64,000 bases of DNA, taken from the NCBI GenBank assembly GCA_015227615.1, contig JAALGZ010000006.1, positions 682,001 through 746,000 of the forward strand, read 5' to 3'. Every line of letters starts with the position of its first letter. Position 1 is the stretch's first letter. The translations under genes and the position numbers were made by a program. The notes below the pieces were generated by a model. It saw nothing but the letters and a program-made list of their open reading frames with translations. It was not told the origin of the DNA and did no database searches. Below, in pieces: positions 43,770 to 56,400 of the stretch. The stretch comes from Labyrinthula sp. Ha (Eukaryota; Sar; Bigyra; Labyrinthulida; Labyrinthulaceae).

Positions 43770-46380
43770 CCCCTATGCATATTTCTTATTATTTTCAGAT
43801 ACTTTTATCTCATGATTGTGGCGACGTTCATTAGTTAGGGCGAAATTTTATTTATAAGTTTCCATATTAAGCTAAATTTCAACTTTTAATGGCAAATTTT
43901 GTCGGATGTACGCTTTATTTTGCATCTTTTAAGCCTTATACAGTTTCAAGCCCACCTTCCAGAGATTTTTGTCTCATGAAAACAGCTGCAAGCAACAATA
44001 TTCCACTCAAATTATCCACTAGCATATATATAATAACTACCGTAACAATGTATTCTGATCTAGAGTACATATCTACAGTTGATTTTTCTAAGGTTTTACT
44101 ATGATTTGGCTCTTCAGGTCTTAGCATATTTGGTTGTGGGCTTGCCACTTTGTTTTGTTTTCCTACTACTCTTTTTGCTCGTAGCTTTGTTGTGGAATCA
44201 ATTTAAACTATTTTAACCCCCCCGCTCCCCCTCAAAATTCACCGGTGTAGGAGATTGGAATTCTGATAATTGTTAGTTTCGACCAAGTACGGGAAATTCA
44301 ATTTTTGGAAATTGTTTCGATCACTCTGATCAGGGGATAATTGGCCCTCAGAGTGACAAATAAAAGTTTGACTACTTTTTTCTCAACCTAACTCTGATCA
44401 TAGAAACTAACATTTTCAATTATTATTATTTTAAAAGCAAAATCATTTATTGCTTATCTTTAATCAGTACAAATTTAACATAGCTTGGCCTTATCAAGTG
44501 TCCAAGACATGACATGCATAGCAGGGTGAAGATATGTATTTGTCTTATGGAGATTGAGTACTTCCCTTCTACCGAACATATACTTGCTTCACTAGGTGCG
44601 AAACCTAAATGACTGGTTGTTAAATGATACATTCTATCTCTGGAAATTAGATGACGGTTTGTTTTCATGTTCTAGCTTTCTATAAGGATGTTAGATACCA
44701 CAGGGGAGTATGAAAATATATACCGATGAATAAACAAAGTAAAAGCCTTAAGATCAATAATTATTAGAGCTGCTTTGGTACACATTACCTTCTATTGAAC
44801 AAAGAATAATTAGCAAAAGGTGGGTCACATTTTTCCTATTGATGAGGAGCTAGGGGCTGGATATTATTATAAATTCAGTGCCTGAATGAGAAATGATTGA
44901 TAAAATTTACGAACCTCTCTATAATCAGCTATAGCGGGAATTAATATCAGGCTCCTAGACTCTGTCATGTCAACTATGTAAAAACTTTTAATACATGTAA
45001 GTGTTAGATTTCATGCTGCAAACATAAAACAATTATCAATGCTACTTGGTTCCGTGTTCCTGTGTCTATTTTGGACATATGGTCATAGAAAGTGTAAGGA
45101 ACTGTTGTCTACACTAGAAAAATAAAAAAAATGGATTTATATCCTTACTTAGAATCAAATCTTACTTCCAGTCAAACCAATCAAAGTTAATTCGCACAGA
45201 AAATAAAGTCCCTTGCCTCGGTACCATATTTCGCTCTCTATAATACAATATTAAGAAACAGCGAAACCATCCTATTTCCGTCAAAACAAAACTAAAGAAT
45301 AAGTTTCCATTAGTACAAACTACAAAAGTGTACATTTAGGCTAAGGAAAACCTCATAATTAAAAATTTCGTTCGATACTATCGTTAATTTGCAAACGACT
45401 CTTCAGATGCATAGGTCTACTTTGAGCCCTAAAAAGGGTTATCGCAATCACTTTTAGTAAGTTTCATTTATTCATAATTTATATTTAAGTTTTTGGTGAT
45501 ATAGCCTATTACTATTTGTTATTTTCATATACCAACCACTGATACGTCTTATTCTTGCCTCAGATTCTCAGTGTTAGGTTCACAACACTTGTTCAGCTAA
45601 TATGAACTTAACCCCAGTGAAATAGAGCCCATGGTAATATTTATTGTTAAAGGTTATTTAACCCATCGAGCAATTTTAAGCTTAGTTAGTAGCTTATCGA
45701 TACCAATACTCGAGGGTAATGTGAGTTGCACACTGCTTTTTCAATAATAATATTCTCTTTCACAAAGATTGATATCAAATGAGTAAACAAACTAGCTACA
45801 ATCCCCTAGTTTTAAAGTATCTCTACTAGTTTCCATAGTTTTTATTTACATTATAATGATGATTTTAAGCTTTGTGAATCTAATACATTTCTCCTTGAGA
45901 GGATATGACTCATTGATCATATGACCCAGTATCATTAAACTTAATATGATACGTAGAACTCAAGCAATCCTTTAGGAATTATCAATGTCTCAAAAAATCT
46001 CATGCTTGAAACTTTTGATAATATTATTTTAGTATTCTTAGCTTTTACAATAGTTTTCTAAGTATCAAAATATGCTCAAGAAAGAATTTTCCGAACTATT
46101 TGTTATATAAGGACTCAAATAAATTAGTTTACCGCTCATATAGAGCACATCAATCTTACATAATAAGAAAGGTGTTTTTCTCTGGAAGAGCTAAGTATAT
46201 ACAAAGATAACTCTTCAAAAAACCAAACTGCAGTAGTAGCTGGGATATTGCATTTGTAGATACGGGGCATTGTGCAATTTCTGTTGCCTTCTCCTACTTT
46301 TATGGAAACAGAAAAAATAAACCGAAAGTGGAAAGAAATTATATTTCAAATTTTTTATGCTGCAAAATTTTCATAGATTC
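43770..46380. other. Gene-poor stretch
   Basis: No supported gene. Antisense-overlapping frames at 43889-44148 and a 73-codon ATG frame on the minus strand (44447-44668) have no domain. C-rich tract at about 44217-44232. Confidence 0.4.
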
Positions 46381-46394
46381 TTATCTGTTACAGT

Positions 46395-46880
46395 TCCTTC
46401 AAGATATCCCTGGATCAATTAATTTTTCCATAAGGATTTTCTGCCATAAAATTTCCTTGGGTAAGTGACAGCTAACTTATCAGTCCAGCTAAATGATACT
46501 TCAAAAAAATCAGGATTGTTGTGCTCATCTATTAATATTTTAACTCCAGTTCCATTACCTGGTAATTCTGAGCTTTTCTTAACTTAAATATGTAGCCCAA
46601 GGAAATAAATTTGGAAGATTTGGTTGTACAATATTAATAATCTTACTGTTGGAGGTGCAAGATACTCTACATCAGTGATTAATATTGGAACTGTCATCAA
46701 AGAGATGACTCTCAAGGGGAAAGTGTAATCAAGAGCATGTTAACCTGGATACATTTTCTGAGGATACTTCCTTAAATCTCGATCCGTAACTTCATGTGGT
46801 AAAAGTATCAAACACTCGTATCTTCTACGATATCTAATCCGCGTCTAATTAAGTGGTTCATTGTTTATTCAAATTGTCCG
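46395..46880 (-). pseudogene. Decayed coding region, unidentified
   Basis: One minus frame stays protein-like for about 150 codons with few stops: RYECLILLPHEVTDRDLRKY, then VPILITDVEYLAPPTVRLL, then GTGVKILIDEHNNPDF and VSFSWTDKLAVTYPRKFYG. Similar text (RWPPRAIKTMIIGNMTKLDS, LRVTTAILVFAANLQPDLE) recurs at about 47410-47600 on the same strand. I recognise no family; it may be an old mobile or host gene. Confidence 0.3.
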
Positions 46881-47035
46881 CTAATGGGGATTATATTCCT
46901 ATTTGCCTATACCAAATATGAAAACAGCACTTAACAAATATCATTAGCTTAAGAAATTGTCTTTTCATTTTCTTTTGAGCATTTCCAAAGTAATATCAGT
47001 TTATACTATATAAATTATTAAAAATTATTTGTACA

Positions 47036-47383
47036 ATGAGTAAAAAACATCTACCTCAATATGAATTTTGGCTGTATAATACGTTTTCATTTAAAGATCA
47101 TGTGTACGTTCATTGCTCTAAAGATTCCCTTGTTAGTTTTATTGAGTTAATTGTCAGGTCTAATCAAGAAAAACAGAATATAATTGGAAATACTTCTACT
47201 GTATCTTGCATCCAAAGAATAAATGTGAATTATTGCTATAAAGGTAAAGTATCTAGGTTTAAGCATTCCCACGCAAGTAATTTGATTTGGTATGATGAAC
47301 ATCTTAATCAAACTGGCGTAAGTACAATAAACATAATTAATAATTTAATATATAGAAATAAGTGTTTAAGATTTTATAAGTAA
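47036..47383 (+). CDS. Possible small hypothetical protein, 115 aa
   Basis: An ATG-started frame of 115 codons in AT-rich sequence, preceded by tatactatataaattatt about 30-50 bp upstream, which could serve as a TATA region. The product is polar with six cysteines scattered along it and no signal peptide or membrane helix. No domain recognised. It lies between two minus-strand decayed stretches, so it could be a fortuitous open frame. A further ATG frame of 65 codons lies at 47806-48003 on the same strand. Confidence 0.35.
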   Translation: MSKKHLPQYEFWLYNTFSFKDHVYVHCSKDSLVSFIELIVRSNQEKQNIIGNTSTVSCIQRINVNYCYKGKVSRFKHSHASNLIWYDEHLNQTGVSTINIINNLIYRNKCLRFYK

Positions 47384-48009
47384 ATAGAATTTCCCGAACT
47401 TTTTCTAAAGGATAAACTCGGTACAAGTCATTTTCAATTTAACATCGGATTCAAGATCTGGTTGTAAATTAGCTGCAAATACAAGTATTGCAGTTGTCAC
47501 TCTTAACACACGAGTATCAAACTATACTTTTGAATCTAATTTAGTCATGTTTCCAATAATCATAGTTTTTATAGCTCTGGGAGGCCACCTGCTTTTCGAG
47601 TACAACACACTATTATGGCATCATGGTTTAAAATTCTTTCTCGAATGAAAAAAAATACAAACATGGAACTTATGGGCTGTTTTGATTGAATTTCTCCACC
47701 TATCTCAAGACAATTTAAATTTATATTTGAGATCTATCAGACACACCATAAATTTCTTCTTCAGTAGAAGCAACAGAACATTTGGACACATAAATATGAA
47801 GTCTTATGCTCAGACAATGTTATCGGTCCTCAGTACTTAACAGAATCATGGGTATTAAGAATCATTCTTTGCAATATTTGAGCTTTTTTGGAATAGGTGA
47901 TAAAATTCAAAAGATTTTATCTCTTGAAGATACCGAGGCTCGAAGATGTTACTCCGTTGTTTGTGACAATTTACATAAATATATAAATCTAGTTCCCATT
48001 TAGCATCCA

Positions 48010-49500
48010 AGTAGTACATTTCCCCTGTCACATTTATATTTTTCCTTTGGGCTTTTTATGCTATATTGGTGCTAAACTATGAGATGTGAGATTTTTTATT
48101 TGACTTTACCGTTTTAAATGTCATTGTAGTTAACTACCGGAAGATAACTAATCCGGTTTAGTTGAATCTGGACATTCTAATATTTTTTTTCAAATTTCAA
48201 GCCAAGCAAAAGAGTTGCCTAAGTTTTATTCTTAGTGCCTTTTCATTTATGCTGTCTATGTCGTTGTAAGATTTATAAAACGCCGCTCTAGTCCCACTCC
48301 CCTATTTCTATGACCAGAGACAAAAAAAAAGAATAAACAGACCCCAACGCTATCTGTTTTTGCCCAACCATGAAACCTACCATTGATCTAGCTTGTTATG
48401 TTCAAGTTTCACATTTCCGGTGGTTTGAATTACTTAGAATAAGCTAGCCTTTAATCTTTGTAAAACTGGGTATTCTTTTCTCATATTTCTTAGTTCACCT
48501 GTTGCACAAAAGGGGTCTCCATAATATTTAACCATTCAATACATCGAGGGATATGTTTGGAGCTACATAAGTCTCTACACATATACTAACTAAGGGAGAA
48601 ACCAAATGATGTCAGAAAATAAGTTGCATTTACGGCATATGTTTATTACTTTAGAACTTATGATTTTGAACAAAGCTAGTTAGTTACTTAAGGTTGAGGA
48701 AAAATATGCAGGCAGGGTACTGTTTTTCAGATATTGCAGCTTGTTTCAAGGATTTCCTGCTCAACAATTTTCTACGTTCCTTCAAATAACTATTTTTCTC
48801 TGATTACCTTAAAGTTTGTGTTTGATTATAGATTGTGCTATAGTTAATGATACTTTATTGATAGTTTTTGTAGTTTAATTTTTTTGTTGAGAATAGTTAA
48901 CAGCGAATATATTTTGATTGAGTATTTCTGACCCCTTAAAATTAATTCATAAGTTTGCAACCGCCCTCTGGGAAAATGAGAAAAGTTTTTTTCCATTTCT
49001 ACGCCGTATGAGAAAAGGGGAAATAGTTCACATGGTGCAGATACAATATTTTTTCCTATTATCGGGTCATATAGTCATTTACTATACCTCAGATATGGCA
49101 CATAAATGAATCAAAGCTTTCTTCGTCATTTAAACCAGGTCACGCGATCCAAGCTATTATTCACATTGTAGTCGTAAAGAGAATGAAGCCAGAATCTTTT
49201 AAAATAAACCAAGATTGCAAGATTCTTATTGTTACGTAGAATTTTAAAAAGAATGTTCTTGCTTCTTAGTACCTTTCTCAAATGCGAGCCCTACTCACAT
49301 CTAAATTTTTTCTAACAAAGCTGTAGCAACAGGACTATCACTAATCAAGTATGTAGCAGCCGTTAGATGCAGGAGCAAAGTACTCTATGCTCCGGAGCAG
49401 TAGAACCTACTAATTGAAAAAAATCCTCTAATGTTCAACTATATTAGCCAAATTATTCTCTTGTTCCTATGGATCAAATTTAATTTATTTATAGTTTACT
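48010..49500. other. Gene-poor stretch
   Basis: No supported gene or repeat; a 63-codon plus frame (48918-49109) has no features. Confidence 0.4.
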
Positions 49501-49508
49501 AATAAAAA

Positions 49509-49690
49509 AGTTGCCGATAATTTTCTTATTGGTTGATTTTGATAATTCAGCAACCATTCTTATTGATAATTGGCAATCAATTAATAATCAGAATAAAATC
49601 ATTATCATTTGCTAAAAATAAAAATCCTAATTCTTTTATTGATAATCAGAACCAAAATAATTATCAAATAGTTATTGAGAACTCTTATCA
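49509..49690. mobile_element. Partial relative of the hAT-like element at 20672-21155
   Basis: Aligns with both ends of the 484-bp element but lacks its middle. The shared block runs from aataaaa.ca...atcatttg through cttttattgataatc to ct.tcaaatc (49590-49690 against 21035-21145), with roughly 70% identity by eye. The outermost TIR bases are not recognisable. A 152-codon frame without ATG (49533-49991) runs through it and is probably not a gene. Confidence 0.45.
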
Positions 49691-50011
49691 AATCTGGGGC
49701 AGTTGCTGCAAAAACCTTGTTTTGACATTAGAATTAAAAAAGGTAAAGGCAAATATTCAAGAGTTTGTTATTCTCCTAGTCTATTTCACATTTGAAAAAA
49801 CTAAGGTAGAGAAACACCTTTTACCTTTGAAACATATCAAGAACTCAAATATAGTAGAATCATATTGTTCTGGTATTTCCATTAACGTTAGATTCCTAAC
49901 AATAAAAATATTGAATTCCAATGTATTACCGTTTTCGGTTATGACCGTTATACATTTTCCAAATATAGAACATTTATATCCGTATGACTAAGAAAACTGG
50001 TGAGTATAGAG

Positions 50012-50447
50012 TGCTTTATAGGTTTCTGCTTTTAACTTAAATGTATTCTGCTTCTTAATTTATTTTTCTTAGTCTAATTTTTATGCGAAATTTCTTACTT
50101 AAAATCTTCAGGAAAAAGGCGACACTAACTCTTTTTCTATATAGTTTTTTTTTGCTAAATAGTGTCTGCTTAAAAGTTAACGAACAAACTAAACTGACTC
50201 CTAATCTAGAGTTACTTTTCTTTACTGTATTTTTTAACTCCTTTTATCTCCTATTATGTATTTTTTCTTATGTATTTTCATCCCTACCGTTAGCTTCCAT
50301 TAAATTGTCATATTTTCCTCTGTGTTACATTTACATCATTCCACGACATCACTTTAATTAATCAAAATACAAATTCGGGCAAATTTAAAAATTGAAATAC
50401 AGCTTCTTGTATCCTAATACGAGTGTTTTCACATCTTTTACTCTACA
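50012..50447 (-). repeat. 3' LTR of the Ty3 element
   Basis: About 436 bp starting TGCTTTATAGG and ending CTCTACA. Pairs with 57513-57948. Small frames inside (for example 50083-50361) are not genes. Confidence 0.88.
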
Positions 50448-50474
50448 CTACCTTCTTCTAAGACACGAGTGACG

Positions 50475-53400
50475 TCAAACTTCCTCTTTCCACTCATATG
50501 GACCCGAAAAAGTCCACCATCCACTTCTACAATTCCAAAATCTACCAAATATTTCCATTTTCCTTACCCCTGGTGCCAATTTTTCTAACAAATCGTATAC
50601 CTCACGTGGTTTCCTGGACTGCTGTAAGACTCTAGATATAATAACATCCGAACTACGCTGCTTAGATAACAATGGTCTTCCTTTTACCGCTAACAAAAGA
50701 ATTTCTTTGGAATGTCGCAGATATTGACCTTGGCTTGAATGGATCCTTCCTGCAGCAGTTTTCTTACACCAAACGATGTATTCAACTATTCTGAACCCAT
50801 TGCGTGATAAAATATTCCTTCCTACTTCAAATTTATTGTTGGTGATCCATAAAGCAGCTATCCCTTCTTCAACTAAAATTCCAAAATTGATTTTTAATAA
50901 TTGCGAATCTGTCAAAGTAGGATAATGAATTGTAAGTCCCCTAGTAGGGCTACCAGACGCTTGATTATTCCAAGGTGGATCTATTAACAAAACTCCAAAC
51001 TTACCGAAAGCTGTCAGATCTTGATCAAGAATATTAGCAATTTTCAGTTTGCTGTTTTCTGGCTGTTTCCAGAGTATAAGATCTCTATATTCTTCTTTAT
51101 TATCAATTTCTATTGTAAAAAATGAATCTTCTATATTGCCATATGGTACCCACTTAACCGTTGATGATTTATCCTTCAATTTACTTGACAGATTATCTCT
51201 ATACTTCTTACGCTGATATATTTTTTCAATTTCTGATTCATATAATTCTCTCCATTCAATCAACTTATCTTTCTTTTCTTCTTTATTTACTTCATTCACG
51301 CTTATTCTATTATCTCTTTTCTTACACTTCTCTTCAAGCTTTTTTATTGGATCTATATTCATTTTTCTCAACCAATCTTCTCCTAATATAAATTTGTTCG
51401 TGTTACATTTCAAGACATAGAATCTCATTTTATTCATTCTCACACATATCTTCTCTCCTTTCAGAGTGCAGTTTATCACTACATATCCAAGTACTTCTAT
51501 TATATTACCTGACACGCTCTTACATTGCAACATTTTCTGATGTTCTAGGTCTCCTGAAATGATTTGATATCCTTGGATTAAATTTTCTCCAACACAGCTT
51601 CGCCAAGCTCCGCTGTCTAATAAAACAGAGTGTATTTCACCTTTTATTTCCAAATTCAAATGTCGATTATTGGTGTAGTTTATTTCACATATTTCCGGCA
51701 CTGATGATCTCTTAGCTTTTTTCTCACCTCTCTTGATCACTTTACTAATATCTTGAAGGCTCAATTTTGAATTTGAAATTTCTTTTATTCCTAACAATGG
51801 TATCATCTCTTGAGTTATTTTGAAATTCTGCTTACTATATAATTGCTTCCAGACTTCCTTGCGAATCTTTTTTAAATCAGACTTTGATAATTCTTTTCCT
51901 GTATTTATAATTACTCCATTCCTCCTGATTACACTATTCTTACTATCATTGTACTTTTTTAGAATGTTCAGATCTATTTTCAAACCGTGAAATTCATAAA
52001 GTCTTTGACTTCCAATCGACGTTTTTACAAATTCTACTAGCTGCGAACGAGTTTTTCCTGGCAGATAACCTTCTTTTATTATTGGTTCCCACTTGCCCAG
52101 ACCAAAGACGAAGATACATTTTTGCATCACTTCTTTCTCAAATTGGTTCCAGCCTTTTGATCTGCTAAGACCGGGATACACATGGTCGTTTAATAATTTT
52201 AGATGCTGAGGATAAGATATCACTTTCCAAAAATCTGCTGTCCATGTTACTTCACTACTATGAACAGCTTCTCTCAGAAAATTTACTTCAGCTTCTACAG
52301 GCAAATCTAATTTATGCCTCAAAACATTCCAAGCTGCTATAAAATCATTACTATCATATTTATGTTTATTTATATATTTTTCTAAAGTTTTTGGAATATC
52401 TTGAAGCAGTAGATCAAAATTTTGCCAGTTGGCTTCTTGTTTGGGAAATCCTTTCCACCAAACTAATATTTCAAATCCTCCAGTTGACCTTCGGATATCT
52501 AATAGACGATGAACTTCATAGATGCCTTGATTATAATGAAAGGCTTTCTTTATTTCAGATGTAACCTCAAAGTCTGTAGGTTGCGCTTCATATAAACTAA
52601 GACGTTGAACATGCGCTACATGGATTTTTCCATCCAAAGCCCTTATTTTATAGGTAGTTGATCCTAAGATTTCTTCAACTATGTATGGGCCATTCCACCT
52701 CAATTGCAACTTTGATTTATTTCGGGGTGTTCCTACATTGCTCATTAAAACAAAATCCCCGGGTGCAAATTGCACATGAGACATCTTGAATTTTCTATTG
52801 ATATAATCTCTTTGAGTTTTTCGGTCCTTTTCAATTAAAGGCATTATTTTCTTTCTCTTTTCTTCAATTGTACTTACTAGGATCTTACAATTATTTACAA
52901 ATTTCTCTGCATCATTTGGTATTATTACTTCATTATTTCTTACTAGAGGCATCAATTTAATGCTACCTTCTTCTATAGCTGCCAACTCATTTTTCTTGCC
53001 AAAGATTGAAGTTAATTCGTTTGGTGTATACCCTTGCCTCGTAGGGGTATTATTTATGGTATCTGCTACAATATCAATTAGTTCTGGCCATTGTTCATAG
53101 GGCAGATTATATTCGCTGCACATTTGACGCAGATTTCTTAATATGAAACGGTTCATGACTTCTACAGAGCCGTTACTCCATGGAGAGTATACCACTGAAA
53201 AGTGGTGTTGGCCTCCATAAATTTTATTAAATTCTCTGATAATTTGGTTACTGAAATGTGAACCATTGTCTGTTGACAATTTAAACGACGGTGGTATTCC
53301 ATTTTCAGCTCTCCATTTGACGAGTGCTTTTACGACTACATGAGCACTAGCTGACTTATCATGAACCATCATTACTTTCCTTGATACATCCTCTACTAGA

Positions 53401-56400
53401 ACAAGAAGATATCCGTCATATATTTTAAGGAAATCTGAGTGTAACAAAAGCTCATTTTCATTCACTACATGCGGTATTTCTTTATAAAATCTTCGTTCCA
53501 GTTTTATATCCTTATCGCAATGAAGGCAATATTTCTTTAATTTTCTTACCAATTGATGAATTTGTGATTTATTTACTTCAATAAATTCGAAATCTTTTAG
53601 AAGTCTTATCACTTCCTCATTACTACCATGATTTGATATATTATGAGCTAAAACTATAAACTTCTCCAGATGCTGAAAATGAATTAAAATCTTACATTCT
53701 TTATTGACAATCAAGCCCTGCTTATTTATTCTTGATCCTCTTTGTTGGTTTACTTTATCTCTTTTTTGGATTTGTTTTAATTCTCTTGACGATAAATCTT
53801 CCCATTCGGTTCTCCTTTTAGGAAAGTTTTTACCTACCCTGTCTCTAACAAATTGAATATTAGCTGGATCAAATCGCCAATTTTCAACTTCATTTTCTAC
53901 AGCATTAATCATTGAGGGTTCTTGATCATCTTTATTTATATTGCTTATCTTTTTCTTTTCTAAATCAATTTCTTTCTCCTCTACTGAAAACTTTATCCCT
54001 TTCCAAGTCAGAGTCCAATTATTTGTGTCTTTAATTAAAATCTTCTCCGGACTAGAAATGGAAGTTGCTCCTAAATATCCCCAACGGGTTAAGAGGTCTG
54101 CTAAAACATTTCTATTACCAGGAATATGATAAAAAACAATATTAAATTCTTGGATGGTTAAGATCCATCTTTGGATTCTTCCAAATGTTGATTGCTTTAC
54201 ATCTCTCTTTCCAGTCATCAAGTATTTTATATTCAGATGATCTGTAAATATTTTTATCTCTTTTGATATATTTATCAATAAAAATCTATATCTTTTTAAA
54301 GTCCTAATGATAGGATAGATTTCCTTATCTGTCATGGACCAAAATTTTGAAGATTGAGTAAACTCTCCACTTACAAAGAACACGGGTTCCCATCCATCAG
54401 ATACATATAAAGCAACTACACTGGACCAATAATTATTACTTGCATCTGCAAAAATAGCAACCTGACTTTCTGCCTCAAACATTTTCATTCTCTTATGCTT
54501 ACAATTTTCTATATTTTTCAAAAACTTTGCATATTCTGCTTGATCTTTATCCGTCCAAAATTCGGCTATACTAATTCTTTTTCTTGCATCTTTATTTATT
54601 CTTTTACCTCTATTCTCTACTATTATTCCTTCGATTTCACGCATCCTGGAATTCAAATAACTCTTACTTTCTGAAAGACCTGGAATGGTATCTGACAGCC
54701 ATGTAGAAACGTAAACTACATCATACAAATGGCCCAGATTTCCAGGTCTTGGCATTTTAGTAATCTTTGAAAAATAATTTTCGTCATACCCCCAATGACC
54801 GCCTTCGATTACATGACCACACCATTTAACTTTCTTTCTTAAGATATCACATTTGTCCAAATTAAGTTTGAATTTTACTTTAATACAATTTTTTAGGAAC
54901 TGTTCAAGAAGTTGCAAATACCCAGAAAAGGTTTGGTGATATAATAATGTGTCATCCAACCATTGTAGAGCGCCATTTCCGAACAGTCCTCCCACTTCTG
55001 ATCCATTTAATACTTCGTTTACTAACCTTTCTTGGTAAACTTGAGGAGTATTTCGGAATCCCTGCGGTGACATTGTCATGCAGTAGGTTCCGATTGGAGT
55101 GACCATGCCGAAGTATTTACTGGATGATGGATCTAGACGCAAATAATCAAATCCAGACAAACCATCGAAGGATCCAAACCACTCTTCGTTCCCCTTAAGC
55201 CAGCCAAGTTGTGCTTCTAGATCTGGCAATCCCAAACCCGTCGGTAAACAATTTTTATTCACCCTTCTTAGGTCGACGACCATCCTAAAGTCAGTTGGTC
55301 TTTTAGGCTTGGGAAGTATCATAACTGGACTTGAGAAGAAAGGGTTAGGTTCCCTATATACCATTCCCATGTCCAACAACTCCTGTATTTTTATTTTTAG
55401 CTCCTCTAACACTTGTTTTTTCATAGGATATGGCTTGGCAGTAAAGGATTCGCAGTCTGATTTAATCTTCACTTGCATCGGAGTTAGTAAATTAAAGTCA
55501 CACTTGGCTTCTTTGAAGGCAAATGCATCTTTATTTCTAACCATTACTTCTTCAAGATCATCTGCTTGGTTTGGTTCAACAATATTATTTTCTACTAGCT
55601 CACTAATTTTTTCTCTTATTTTATTTTTTAGGACTTCCTGCATTTCTGGGGTTTCAATATAAGGTTTGCTCGATGTAGAAACAACCTCATGTTCACCTTC
55701 AATAATTTCATCCGAAATCTCATCCCTATACATGCTACGAGTCGCATGTTCCGATTCAAAATCTTCATCCCACTCCATACTCAAAGGTTCCACATCACTA
55801 CCAACTACCACCTCATATACTTCATTTCTATTACTTACCTCCAACACATACATTTCTGGAAAATCAACGGGATCTAAATTATTAGCCGATATTTCTATCT
55901 CTGACTCTTCTTTTACTTCTCCTTCTTTATTATTATTATTTTTATCGTTATTGTCTCCCGATGTTTTATTCTCTGATGAAGAAATTTGATTCACTTGAGG
56001 TGCAACATTACTTTGGCTTCTTTGTAGATTTGTATTTCTATCTGGCCTGTCTTGATCTCTAGTATTTCTGTTCTGATCACTTTCTTTCCTTCTTAATACT
56101 GGACATTGTGCTGCATGATGGCCCTCAGTGAAACAATAACCGCAAAGATTATTGTCTCGAGAATATTTCCGGCGCTTCTCTATTGGCCATGAGCGGGGTA
56201 CAATATGTTTTTTATGTCCAGTTTGTAGGACAATGATTTTTACTTCACCTGAATTTCTAGATACATATTGTGATCCTGATCTCCTAGATTGACTATTATT
56301 AGATTCTGAGGTATTCTTTCTTGACTTACTAAATTTTTGATGTTGAAGGGCCGGACTTTGAATGTCCCATGTTGAAATGGACAAAGCAGCTTTTCTCAAT

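Noticed and set aside
46730-46770. A mini-intron that would rescue the minus-strand frame at 46.4-46.9 kb
   Set aside because: The only nearby GT...AG pair (34 nt) moves the reading into a frame with early stops.
49533-49991. 152-codon plus frame beside the Ty3 element
   Set aside because: No ATG start, and its first third is the hAT-like repeat; composition is not convincing.
50083-50361. 92-codon plus-strand frame with a hydrophobic start
   Set aside because: Lies wholly inside the Ty3 3' LTR, and the other LTR does not keep the same frame.
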